Assembly (NCBI GenBank): GCA_020251025.1
Contig: JADCDI010000081.1
Span: 26,767-90,766, forward strand
DNA length: 64,000 nt
DNA from: Rhodobacter sp.
Lineage (GTDB): Bacteria; Pseudomonadota; Alphaproteobacteria; Rhodobacterales; Rhodobacteraceae
Direction: 5' to 3'
Below, in pieces: positions 37,498 through 45,306 of the stretch. Position numbers and translations under genes: made by a program. Numbering within the stretch: the stretch's first letter is position 1; every line of letters begins with the position of its first letter. Under the pieces are notes generated by a model. It worked only from the letters and a program-made list of their open reading frames with translations. It did no database searches and was not told where the DNA came from.

Positions 37498-38702
37498 ACC
37501 GCGTTGTCATCACCGGGGCAGGGACAATCAACGCGCTGGCCCATGATGTGCCGGGCACGCTCGAGGCGTTCCGCGAAGGGCGTTGCGGCATCACCGAGCT
37601 GGAAATCCGCGACAGGGACCGGCTGTCGATCCAGATCGGCGGCCAGGTGCACAACTGGGACCCCGAGGCGCACTTCAACCGCCAGCAGATCGTTCTTTAT
37701 GACAAGTTCACCCAGTTCACCCTTCTGGCCGCCCGCGAGGCTGTGGCGCAGGCGGGGCTGAATTTTGACGGCCACCTTGGCTATGACGCCGGGGTGGTCC
37801 TGGGCACGGCCGGTGGTGGCGTGAATACCTGGGATGAAAATTACCGGGCGGTCTATGAAGAGGGCAAGAACCGCGTTCATCCCTTTGTGGTGCCCAAGCT
37901 GATGAACAACGCGGCCGCCAGCCACCTGTCCATGGAATTCAACCTCAAGGGGCCTGCGTTTTCTGTCGCAACGGCCTGCGCCAGTTCGAACCATGCCATG
38001 GGCCTTGCCTTTCAGATGGTGCGGTCCGGCAGCGCAAAGGCGATGCTGACCGGCGGATCGGAATCCATGCTGTGCTTTGGCGGGATCAAGGCCTGGGAAG
38101 GGCTGCGCGTCATGTCCAAGGATGCCTGCCGCCCGTTCAGCCTGAACCGCAACGGCATGGTGCAGGGCGAAGGGGCGGCAATCTTCGTGTTCGAGGACTA
38201 TGACCATGCCCGCGCGCGCGGGGCCGACATTCTGGCGGAAGTCGCCGGGTTTGCAATGACCTCGGATGCGTCGGATATCGTGATGCCGTCCAAACAGGGC
38301 GCCGCACGGGCCATCGGCGGGGCGCTGCGCGATGCCCGGATCAGCGGGGACCGGGTGGGCTACATCAATGCCCACGGCACCGGTACGGCGGCAAACGACA
38401 AGACCGAATGCGCAGCCGTCGCCGATGTTTTCGGCCCCCATGCCGACCGGCTGATGATCTCGTCCACCAAGTCCATGCACGGTCATCTGATCGGCGGCAC
38501 CGGTGCCGTGGAACTGCTGGCCTGCATCATGGCGCTGCGCGATGGCGTGATCGCACCCACCATCGGCTACGAGGAACCCGATCCGGAATGCGCGCTGGAT
38601 GTGGTGCCCAACACTGCGCGCACGGCGCAGGTGGATGTGGTCTTGTCGAACGCTTTTGCCTTCGGCGGGCTGAACGCCGTGCTGGCCCTGCGCCGCGCCT
38701 GA
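37494..38702 (+). CDS. Beta-ketoacyl-ACP synthase, FabF-like
   Basis: Condensing enzyme that elongates an acyl chain with malonyl-ACP. The 402-aa protein has the Cys-His-His triad C162 (ATACASSNHA), H294 (NAHGTGT) and H331 (MHGHLIGGTGA), and the FGGLNA end motif. It starts with an ATGA overlap with the carrier protein gene, so the two are made together. Such a pair beside lpxD points to a dedicated long-chain or hydroxy-acyl supply for lipopolysaccharide. It is unlikely to be the general fabF, which normally follows acpP in a fab cluster. Confidence 0.9.
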   Translation: MNRVVITGAGTINALAHDVPGTLEAFREGRCGITELEIRDRDRLSIQIGGQVHNWDPEAHFNRQQIVLYDKFTQFTLLAAREAVAQAGLNFDGHLGYDAGVVLGTAGGGVNTWDENYRAVYEEGKNRVHPFVVPKLMNNAAASHLSMEFNLKGPAFSVATACASSNHAMGLAFQMVRSGSAKAMLTGGSESMLCFGGIKAWEGLRVMSKDACRPFSLNRNGMVQGEGAAIFVFEDYDHARARGADILAEVAGFAMTSDASDIVMPSKQGAARAIGGALRDARISGDRVGYINAHGTGTAANDKTECAAVADVFGPHADRLMISSTKSMHGHLIGGTGAVELLACIMALRDGVIAPTIGYEEPDPECALDVVPNTARTAQVDVVLSNAFAFGGLNAVLALRRA

Positions 38703-38908
38703 CGCCTTGCGTCCTTTGCCTGCAGACCTGCCGCCCGGGCGCGGCGCGGCACCGGTGCCATCTTGGTGCACCGCAAATTCCGCCCCAAGCGCCATGTTCG
38801 GATGAAAAGACCCTGCCAGGGGGGCGCCCGGCAGGGTTTGTGACATCGTGGTTCCAAGACCGGCACATCAGCCCGGCCCGGGCCATGCCATGGGTCAGGT
38901 TTGCGCGA

Positions 38909-39538
38909 TCACTGCGCCGGGGCCTTGGAAACGGCGTCAAACCCGGCGGTGAACCCCTTCAGCGACAGGTCAAGGTTCACGGGTCGATCCGGGGCACCGG
39001 CCGGAACGATGGTGATCGTCGCCTTGGCCCCTTTCTTGAAGCCGTCGATCTCGGCCTGTGTAAAGCCGACACGCGCGATACAGCCGAGGGGCGCGCACCA
39101 GGAGAAGGGATAGCGCTTTGGCTGCGCACCGTCGACCGCGATGGTCAGCTGCTCGGTCAGCAGTGTTTCCAGCGGGACCACGATCGTTGCCCCCGCCACC
39201 GCCTGTTGACCCGGGGGCAGGGCAAAGAGGCTGACTTCGGCCACGTTATTGCCTTCGCCGTCCTGCAGAAGCTGATAAAGCTGGCACGGATCGGCACCGT
39301 CTGCGCTGCGCATGCAGCGTTGTTCCCACTTCTCAAAGGTCGCGGCGGTATAGGTCGTTCCCGGACCATCCGCCGCTTCGGCTTCGGTCCCCATCGACAG
39401 ATCGCCACTGGCACTGTCAGCCGGGGCCGTGGTTCCGGTCGTGGTTTCAGGTGCCGCGGTTTCCTGAGCAACGCCGAAACCGGCCATCGCAACAGTCAGG
39501 CCAAGGGCCAGAAGCAGGGGTCTGTCAAGCAAGGTCAT
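38909..39538 (-). CDS. IalB-family (invasion-associated locus B) exported protein
   Basis: Periplasmic protein of 209 aa with a signal peptide (about 1-24, ending VAQE) and a Thr/Ala-rich linker. The IalB domain follows, with FEKWEQRCMRSADGADPCQLYQLL, a Cys pair typical of the family, and KRYPFSWCAPLGCIARVGF. IalB homologues are widespread in non-pathogenic alphaproteobacteria and their molecular role is not settled. The start at 39538 is chosen over the longer frame to 39751, because the latter would run through a terminator hairpin. Upstream on the same strand lies a possible small RNA. Confidence 0.85.
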   Translation of the reverse strand: MTLLDRPLLLALGLTVAMAGFGVAQETAAPETTTGTTAPADSASGDLSMGTEAEAADGPGTTYTAATFEKWEQRCMRSADGADPCQLYQLLQDGEGNNVAEVSLFALPPGQQAVAGATIVVPLETLLTEQLTIAVDGAQPKRYPFSWCAPLGCIARVGFTQAEIDGFKKGAKATITIVPAGAPDRPVNLDLSLKGFTAGFDAVSKAPAQ

Positions 39539-39653
39539 GCGTTCTTCCATCCGTGCTGCACGTCTTGTCGCTGCGTTATCATGCCGTGCCGCGACTGTCA
39601 GGACAGAAAAATCAAGGGATCGGGCGCGGGAAGGGTCACGTTTGCGACAACAG

Positions 39654-39681
39654 AAAAAGGGCCCGCAGCCAGGCCCTTTTT
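39654..39681. terminator. Intrinsic terminator upstream of the ialB-like gene
   Basis: AAAAAGGGCC and GGCCCTTTTT form a perfect 10-bp stem with loop CGCAGCCA. Because the ends are A5/T5 it can work on either strand. It lies upstream of the ialB-like gene, so on the minus strand it would stop transcripts arriving from the right. Confidence 0.75.
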
Positions 39682-39723
39682 CCGGACGTTTCTTGCTCCC
39701 TGTCGGACTGGCCGACTTCATTG
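39654..39723 (-). ncRNA. Possible small RNA or attenuated leader ending in a strong terminator
   Basis: On the minus strand a TTGACG (39753-39758) and TAGCGT (39730-39735) lie 17 bases apart, a good sigma-70 arrangement. About 70 bases on is a perfect 10-bp stem (GGCCCTTTTT / AAAAAGGGCC, arms 39654-39663 and 39672-39681, 8-base loop) running into a T-run. The transcript would end 115 bases before the ialB-like start. The encoded MKSASPTGSK frame could be a leader peptide. Independent small RNA versus leader is undecided. Confidence 0.4.
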
Positions 39724-39852
39724 GGCAGAACGCTAAGGCCAATTCCTGCATGCGTCAACGGGATTCTTTTTTCTTGAATGGCCGCCCCAGCCGTTGAAAA
39801 ACATGAAAAAATGGCCGCACCCTGTTCAGGGCGCGGCCAGTCCGACAGGGAG
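39696..39852. mobile_element. 157-bp element with 19-bp terminal inverted repeats (MITE-like)
   Basis: CTCCCTGTCGGACTGGCCG at 39696-39714 recurs as its exact reverse complement at 39834-39852. Allowing one mismatch, the match extends three more bases outward (CTT). The interior has no coding frame but includes the minus-strand promoter-like pair and a terminator. The architecture resembles a miniature inverted-repeat element, although no clear target-site duplication is seen. Chance duplication of a regulatory palindrome is the alternative. Confidence 0.45.
39806..39839 (-). terminator. Intrinsic terminator reading left, without an obvious upstream gene
   Basis: Stem arms TGGCCGC-x-CCCTG and CAGGG-x-GCGGCCA (39812-39839) with a 2-base loop and one mismatch. 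On the minus strand a T6 run (39806-39811) follows. The nearest minus-strand gene on the right is the prepilin-like one ending at 40930, more than 1 kb away. The right arm overlaps the inverted repeat of the 39696-39852 element. Confidence 0.65.
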
Positions 39853-39962
39853 GAAGTCGACCCGGACCTGACAGCGGGTTCCGGGCAAGGCGCAGATTGC
39901 CACAGGGGGATTAAGAAAGAATTTCAGGATCAGAACCGGATCCTTGGCTGCGAGCTGCCACC

Positions 39963-40606
39963 ATGCCTTTTGCGAAGCGCGCGGGCATGATCGCGCCAGA
40001 CCTGCGGTGCCGCGCCCTTCCGGGCAGGGTGCGGGGTCTGTCAGGCCCGCAGGGCCACCCGATCCGCGCCACTGCGGCGGATGGATTTGGGCGGATGGAT
40101 TTGCGCCGCATTTGATGGAACTGAACGAACCGCCCCAGGGCGCGCTGAGCATCGCCTGCCGCCTTTCGGCAGAAGACGGGCCAAAGTTGCAAGCTCTCAA
40201 GGACCTGCGCATTTCCGGTCGTGTTCGGCGGAAACGCCCGCCCCATCGGCCTGGGCTGCGGCCATGTCTTGGCAACAACGGCCCGTTCGATGCGACACCG
40301 TCTGTCAGCACCGGAGAGAAAGGGTGCAGCATGGGTGACCGCCCAACCTGCGCCGGATCGGGGCGATCTTTTGGCGGTTTCCGGTGACGGGGCACCCACC
40401 GGCGGTTGCCTTGCCCCGGCCTAATGTCCAGGTCCTGCTTTGGATGCTTTCGGACCTGCTCCAGATGCTGGCCGAAACGGGTGCCCCCGAACTGACAAAT
40501 CCGGTCTTCTTCCTTGACGGGGCGCACCGGCTGTTCAGGGATGCCCCGAAGCTGGCGCTGGACCGGGTTGAACAGGTGGCCTGCCTGATCCGCCACTGTT
40601 CCCGAC
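39963..40606 (+). pseudogene. Decayed HerA-like helicase gene (DUF853/YjgR family)
   Basis: Pieces of this ATPase family appear in the correct order but in three frames. HPIRAT follows GLSGPQG (about 40040-40080). Then come LMELNEPPQGALSIACRLS and LKDLRI (40108-40220), and GHVLATTARSMRHRL with PAPDRGDLLAV (40260-40390). Last are LLWMLSDLLQML, NPVFFLDGAHRLFRDAPK and DRVEQVACLIR (40432-40596). Intact proteins have FFFDEAHLLF, so the Walker B Glu has become Gly here. The N-terminal Walker A part and the last 200 residues are absent. The recognition is from memory of the family. Confidence 0.7.
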
Positions 40607-40929
40607 GCAGCTTTGTGGTGAAGGGTGCCGCGCAGCGGAAGGATATCAGGACGGGGACGGGCACCCCCGGCCCCGCAGCGGGGCCGGACGGGTTCCGAAC
40701 GCCAGTCATCATCCCGCGCGACGCGCCCGCAGGCATTGAAACCTGTGTTTGCGATGGTTCTGCCGCCGCCGCGCAGGGCCGTGACCTGCCGGGCGGCGCG
40801 GCGCATCTACGCATCTGCACCGGGTCAGGTCCGGTCTGCCTTTCCTCTGTAAGGCGACAGGCAAACAACACCGCGAGGCCGGTTGCCCGGAAATTCCGTT
40901 GCGATCCGACGCCTGCCGGACAGCGCCCC
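40607..40929. other. Unassigned stretch, no gene recognised
   Basis: Follows the helicase remnant. Open frames run through it in several directions, but all are Arg/Pro/Ala-rich and lack recognisable motifs. A GGCACCCCCGGCCCCGCAGCGGGGCC hairpin-like segment is present near 40660. It probably is further decayed or filler DNA. Confidence 0.4.
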
Positions 40930-41250
40930 TCAGGGTTGGACCGTCTGCAGGTTGAAAAGCTGCCTGACACTGTCTGCCGCCACCGGGCTGGGCAGCCCGC
41001 CGACACCGTCCATCGCCTGTGCCATGGTCCCGGCGCTGTTGAGCATGTTCAGATAGGTCTTCGCATCCGTTTCGGCCTGTTTGTACAATGAGCCTGATCC
41101 GGCGATGAATACCATGGCATTGGCCACCGAGGACCCGGGCTGGTCGCCCCGCTCTGGCGCGTACAACACAAGGCCCGCCAACATCGCCATGCACAGCGCG
41201 GCCATGGCGCAGCCTGCCACTTCAAGCGTGCTCAAGCCGCGTTTCCGCAT
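40930..41250 (-). CDS. Orphan prepilin-like protein with class III N-terminus
   Basis: From the ATG at 41250 the 106-aa product starts MRKRG-LSTLE, then a 20-residue hydrophobic stretch (VAGCAMAALCMAMLAGLVLY). A Gly preceded by basic residues and a Glu at the fifth position after it are the hallmarks of a prepilin peptidase site. The remaining 75 residues have ordinary composition (SGSLYKQAETDAKTYLNML). The gene stands alone in a region of decayed genes with no pilus genes near. The ribosome site is weak and a longer frame reaches 41397, so the start is uncertain. It could also be a TadE-like or plain anchored protein. Confidence 0.55.
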   Translation of the reverse strand: MRKRGLSTLEVAGCAMAALCMAMLAGLVLYAPERGDQPGSSVANAMVFIAGSGSLYKQAETDAKTYLNMLNSAGTMAQAMDGVGGLPSPVAADSVRQLFNLQTVQP

Positions 41251-41650
41251 CTTGCCGCGCAATCCCGTGACGACTGTGTTGCTGCGCCCCTGCATCCCTT
41301 GTGCCCCGTTTGCGCTTCTGAGGTTCCTGCCCGGCATTGCAGGCATGATGAAACCGGCAGCAGACCCCTTATCCGTCAAACAGCCGCTGCATGGCAAAGG
41401 TATGCACGCTTTGCCCTGCTGTCAACGCGATCCCTGATCAAGTCTGCATATGCGCCGGGCCGGTGGAGGCGGACCGGGCGGGGCCTGACAACGGCACGCC
41501 ACGCGCCCCGCAGGGTGCCGCGCCCGCTTGGACCGGACGCGCGCGTCAGGATCGCGGCCAGGATACCCGTGCCCGGTCCGCCCCTGCAGCGTCGGACCGG
41601 CTGCCCCGATCCCCGGCCCGAGGCCCTTGTTCGCCTTCGCGACATGGGCC
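41251..41650. other. Intergenic stretch before the repeat block
   Basis: About 400 bases with no credible gene; the frames crossing it are Arg/Pro/Ala-rich. The left end should hold the promoter of the prepilin-like gene. No tRNA or terminator was recognised. Confidence 0.4.
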
Positions 41651-41654
41651 GCAC

Positions 41655-42258
41655 CCAAGCCTGAGGGCGAGGCGGGTGCCGGCCGGGGGCTTTGGGCCCC
41701 GGCCGGTCGTAATCCCGGCGCAGCGCCGTGGCAGGGGCGATGGCCCCTGCCAAAGTGACCGGGCATTCGCGAGAACGCCCGTTCGGGCGGGACCAGGAAA
41801 CGCACCGCGTTTCCCCCGCCCGCGCGAGACGGTGCCCCGTAGATCGGCAGGTCCGGGAAAGACAGAGGCCAGCGCCCGACCCGGCGGGCGAGAAGCGCCC
41901 GCCGGGGGCGGGGCGGGCGCTGGCCGGGGGCTTTTGGCCCCCGGCCCGGCAAGGACCAGCGCAGCGCTGTGGCAGGGGCGATGGCCCCTGCCAATGAAGC
42001 GGTGAGGGTGCTGTCGTCAGTTCGGGCGGGAACAGGAAACGCGACCCGCGTTTCCCCGCCCGCGCGGGACGGTGCCCCGCAGACCGGCAGGTCCGGGAGG
42101 GCCGGGGGCTTTGGCCCGCGGCGGGGCAAGGGGCAGCGCGGCGCCGGGCCAAGGGCGGTGGCCCCTGCCGGGATGCCCGGAGCGCGCGCCGGTGCACGGG
42201 TTCCCCCGCTTTCCGGCCAGCCAGCCCCTGCGGCCGGCACCTTTTCACCACCCGGTCG
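41655..42258 (+). repeat. Hairpin-rich repeat block A: about three imperfect tandem units
   Basis: Each unit has the same order of palindromes: a GGCCGGGGGC-TTTG-GCCCCCGGCC hairpin (41681, 41921, 42099), then a GGCAGGGGC-GAT-GGCCCCTGCC hairpin (41730-41751, 41971-41992, degenerate at 42146). Next is a GGAAACGCG / CGCGTTTCC hairpin (about 41797 and 42034), then an ACGGTGCCCCG-AGA-CGGCAGGTCCGGGA box (41829, 42069). Unit 2 also has CAGCGCCCG arms enclosing nested GCGCCCGCC hairpins (41868-41925). Long frames cross it, but they are Arg/Pro/Ala low-complexity. A close relative lies inverted at 63530-64000 and a partial one at 46705-46790. Confidence 0.88.
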
Positions 42259-42558
42259 GGTATCGGTCAGCCCGCAGCAGTCGGCCCGGACAAACCGGCC
42301 CGCTTGGGCGGCCCAAACCGCCGGATCGCTTGCGGCCCCCGTCAGCCGGTCGCGTTCACGTTCAGAAATCTGCCCGGCAGGCGCGAATGCCGCATAAGCC
42401 CGCCTCAGGGGCGGATGGCCGGGAGATTCGTGTCGGATGTCGCCGGCCCCGTCGGGAAACCCTTCGTCAGGGGCAGCAGGAAAGCCGGACAGCACCTTGC
42501 GAAAATGCCCCGTCTCGTCATTTGATGGGGTGTGAACCTTTATCAGGGCAGGGGCCGC
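42259..42558. other. Spacer between repeat block A and the restriction-modification genes
   Basis: No confident gene. On the minus strand a frame reads RRAYAAFAPAGQISERERDRL and DPAVWAAQAGRFVRAD (about 42300-42410). This looks more protein-like than its surroundings and may be part of a lost gene. No family is recognised, and the frame has no proper start or end. Confidence 0.3.
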
Positions 42559-42717
42559 ATGATCCTTTTCAACCGCAAGACCCTGGCACGGCACCTCAAA
42601 CCCGCCCCCCTTCCCCCCGGTCACTTTGCCGTACTAAACGCATGGTCGGACATGATCCGGTCTGGCAAGGCCCACGCGCCGAAGCAAACGGCCCTTTATG
42701 GGGAACTGATCGCATGA
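42559..42717 (+). CDS. 52-aa small protein coupled to the type IIG gene
   Basis: ATG at 42559 after AGGGG, reading MILFNRKTLARHLKPAPLPP to KQTALYGELIA; an in-frame GTG at 42532 would add nine residues. Its TGA overlaps the next ATG as ATGA (42714-42717). The sequence resembles the first 50 residues of many type IIG restriction enzymes (RKTLxRHL ... KETALHGEF). It may therefore be a detached N-terminal fragment, or a small partner translated with the enzyme. Confidence 0.5.
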   Translation: MILFNRKTLARHLKPAPLPPGHFAVLNAWSDMIRSGKAHAPKQTALYGELIA

Positions 42718-45101
42718 GCCTGCACGCAGAACTTACCCGCGCCAGAACCGAGGAAGACGTCAAGGATGCGTACATCAAGGCGCTTGGCCTCAAAAGCGTG
42801 AACAAGGGGCTGGTCGATATCCAGACCCCTGAAATCTGGTTCGAGGCCAAGGAAACCCTCACCCCGCCGCTGCTGATGTTCGCGCAATTGCTGGTTTACG
42901 TTCGCGCCGCGCGCAAGCGGGGCGAGGCGATCCCCGGCTTCCTGTGCGTTGTCGACCGTCAGAAGGCGGCCCTGATGGCAACCGAGCACGCCATGCCGCT
43001 GCTCGATGACAAGTCTATCGTCTGGCCCAAATCCGGCTCTGCGGCGGACAAGGCGCTGGCTGCCCGGATCGCCCCGACCATCGAAACCCATTTCGTTCTG
43101 TATCAGATCGACGGTTACGAGGCAGAGTTCATCAAGGCCGCGAAAGACGCGGTGCGCGAAGGCCGGATCATCCGCACCCCGATCACGCCCGACAACCTGC
43201 GACAGGTGTTCGACAAATGGGTGGCGATGGTCGGCGTCGAACTTGGCGTAAGGCGCGAGGCGGATTACGCCGTACTGTTCTTTGCCGACATCATGCATGA
43301 CGGGCGCAATGAGGCGATGCGCAACCTGCCCGCCCGCCTGCTGTTCAGCGGCGACAAGCCGGTTTTCATCATGGGGGCCGACCAATACGAACTTGCCAGC
43401 GCGCGCGGCTATCGCAATTTCTGGAACATCTACCACCGCCCGCCCGAACAGAAACACCGGCACTATCTGCTGGAACGGCGCGACAGCCTGCTGCCGCTGG
43501 ACGAACAAAAGTTCAAGGGCGCATTCTACACCCCGCTGCATATCGTTGACAAAGCCTATGATCAGTTGGCCGCGACACTGGGGGCGGATTGGCAGCAGAA
43601 ATACATCGTCTGGGATATGTGCGCAGGCGTTGGCAACCTGGAGGCCAAGCACAGCAACCTGCGCAATGTCTACATGTCCACGCTGGACAAGGAAGACGTG
43701 ACCATCATGCGCAGCAACCCCGCCTTCGCGGGGGCCGAGATTTTTCAGTATGATTACCTGAACGATGATGTGGATGAGTTCGGTCAGATTGACTACAAAC
43801 TGTCGGGCAAGCTTCCGCAGGCGCTGCGACAGTCGATTGCCGATGCGCGCGACGGCAAGGAGGGCGCGCGGCAGATTTTGGTGCTGATCAACCCGCCTTA
43901 CGGTGAAGCTTCAAACTCGCAAGGCAATGCTGGCAAATCGGGAATAGCGACGACCCGTGTAAGCTACGGAATGAACGGCCTTGGTTATGCAGCGCGAGAA
44001 TTGTTTGTGCAATTTTTAAACCGAATCTTGGCTGAGTTACCTAATGCAAAACTGGCCATGTTCAGCACTTTTAAATATACAAACGCGCCAAACTTCGAGG
44101 AGTTTAGAGCACGTTGGAATGCGAAATTCCTTGATGGATTTGCAGTGCACAGTAAGGCGTTCGATGGGTTGAGCGGCAACTTCCCCATCGGCTTTCTGCT
44201 TTGGGATTTAAGCTGCAATCAGCCAGCCCAGGTAATAAACGTCCGTGCGCTCGATAAGGCTGGGAATGAAATTGGTGAAAAGAAGTTTTTCAATACTCCG
44301 AACAACCGCTTTTTAAGTTTATGGCTTTCCAGAACTCGCAAAAATAAGTCTGAAGCAGTCCCTTTGATAAATGCGGTCACGCCAATCAGTAAGGTCAACG
44401 GAATCAGAAACCAGCATTGGGCAAATGGAGCGATCGCGCATTTTTTCTGCAATGGCAACGACTTGCAAAACGCTGGAACCATGACAGCGCTGTTTTCGTC
44501 AGTGCATTCGATTGGACATGCTGGCGGCTACTTTGTCACCGAAGAAAACCTTTGGAAAGTGAGCGTTATGTTTACTGTTCGGCGAATAATCGCCGGAACA
44601 TGGCTCAACGACCGCGACCAGTTCCTGCAACCCTCGCAGCCGCTTTCGGAGGACTTCAAATCCGATTGCCTTGTCTGGATGCTGTTCAACGGCAGCAATC
44701 TTACCGCCGGGGCTGACGGTTTGCGCTGGAATGACCGCGACTGGTCGCTGACCAATCACTTCATCCCCTTCACCGAGGCCGAAGTGGGCGCAACGGCGCG
44801 GTTCGAAAGCGATTTCATGGTGCGCTACATGGCAGGGATGATGTTCTCGCCCCAGGCGCGGGCCGTGCTCGACGAAGGCCGCAAGCTGTTCCAGCGCTTC
44901 CACGCGACCAGTTTCCCCAACAAGATCAGGCTGGAATACAAGCTGGGCCGCGCGGATGCAGGCTGGTATCAGGTGCGCCGCGCGCTTGAAGCCTTCAGCG
45001 ATACGGAATTCACCGACTTCGACCCTTTCAAGGCCGCATATGCAGACCTGTCCGCAAAACTGCGCCCGCAGGTGTTCGAGCTTGGATTCTTGCCAGGCTA
45101 G
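42714..45101 (+). CDS. Type IIG restriction-modification enzyme (nuclease plus N6-adenine methyltransferase)
   Basis: A 795-aa fusion. A nuclease-like D35-x8-E44-A-K46 motif (LVDIQTPEIWFEAKE) is near the start. The methyltransferase core has FKGAFYTP (267-274), SAM motif DMCAGVGN (301-308) and catalytic NPPY (393-396), the adenine-N6 signature. The remaining half should be the target recognition domain. Bases from about 43,900 to 44,620 are strikingly AT-richer than the flanks, as if the specificity part had been swapped in. The frame stops at 45099 in LGFLPG, but the usual helical C-terminal segment continues in another frame (see 45100-45306). The enzyme may therefore be damaged. Confidence 0.85.
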   Translation: MSLHAELTRARTEEDVKDAYIKALGLKSVNKGLVDIQTPEIWFEAKETLTPPLLMFAQLLVYVRAARKRGEAIPGFLCVVDRQKAALMATEHAMPLLDDKSIVWPKSGSAADKALAARIAPTIETHFVLYQIDGYEAEFIKAAKDAVREGRIIRTPITPDNLRQVFDKWVAMVGVELGVRREADYAVLFFADIMHDGRNEAMRNLPARLLFSGDKPVFIMGADQYELASARGYRNFWNIYHRPPEQKHRHYLLERRDSLLPLDEQKFKGAFYTPLHIVDKAYDQLAATLGADWQQKYIVWDMCAGVGNLEAKHSNLRNVYMSTLDKEDVTIMRSNPAFAGAEIFQYDYLNDDVDEFGQIDYKLSGKLPQALRQSIADARDGKEGARQILVLINPPYGEASNSQGNAGKSGIATTRVSYGMNGLGYAARELFVQFLNRILAELPNAKLAMFSTFKYTNAPNFEEFRARWNAKFLDGFAVHSKAFDGLSGNFPIGFLLWDLSCNQPAQVINVRALDKAGNEIGEKKFFNTPNNRFLSLWLSRTRKNKSEAVPLINAVTPISKVNGIRNQHWANGAIAHFFCNGNDLQNAGTMTALFSSVHSIGHAGGYFVTEENLWKVSVMFTVRRIIAGTWLNDRDQFLQPSQPLSEDFKSDCLVWMLFNGSNLTAGADGLRWNDRDWSLTNHFIPFTEAEVGATARFESDFMVRYMAGMMFSPQARAVLDEGRKLFQRFHATSFPNKIRLEYKLGRADAGWYQVRRALEAFSDTEFTDFDPFKAAYADLSAKLRPQVFELGFLPG

Positions 45102-45306
45102 GCGGGGCCGAACGCCGGACGGCAGGTTTCACGATCTGCGGATGGCCGACCGTTCCGCCTGGGAAGATTGGATCACCCGCGACCGCGCCGAAATCGCCCG
45201 CCTTTCGGCGGAAATTGCCGCTGCCGAAGCCCGGATCGACAGCATCGTCTATGGCCTGTTCAACCTGACCCCCGGCGAAATCGCCCTGCTGGAAAGCGTG
45301 GTCTGA
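45100..45306 (+). pseudogene. Frameshifted C-terminal segment of the type IIG enzyme
   Basis: Reading one base later than the main frame gives GRFHDLRMADRSAWEDW, a coiled ARLSAEIAAAEARID helix and VYGLFNLTPGEIALLE. This is the standard C-terminus of type IIG/Eco57I-like enzymes (VYxLYxLTxEEIxLVE). Removing one base near 45099 would fuse it to the upstream protein, giving about 860 residues. An ATG at 45142 could instead make a 54-aa separate protein. Sequencing error, inactivation or programmed slippage are all possible. Confidence 0.7.

Noticed and set aside
39826..40806. 326-aa frame on the - strand that could have used the terminator at 39806-39839
   Set aside because: Arg/Pro-rich and low-information; it is antisense to the helicase remnant, and no start or family supports it.
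41681..42099. CRISPR-like array
   Set aside because: Units are about 200 bases, differ from each other and consist of palindromes without uniform spacers; no cas genes.
41422..42624. 400-aa frame and overlapping frames through repeat block A
   Set aside because: Open only because the GC-rich tandem repeat lacks stops; the repeated PPARDGAP/ATALR-type peptides come from the DNA repeat.
42072..42713. Upstream extension of the type IIG gene by 214 codons
   Set aside because: Would translate the repeat block and low-complexity spacer; homology and an ATGA overlap place the start at 42714.
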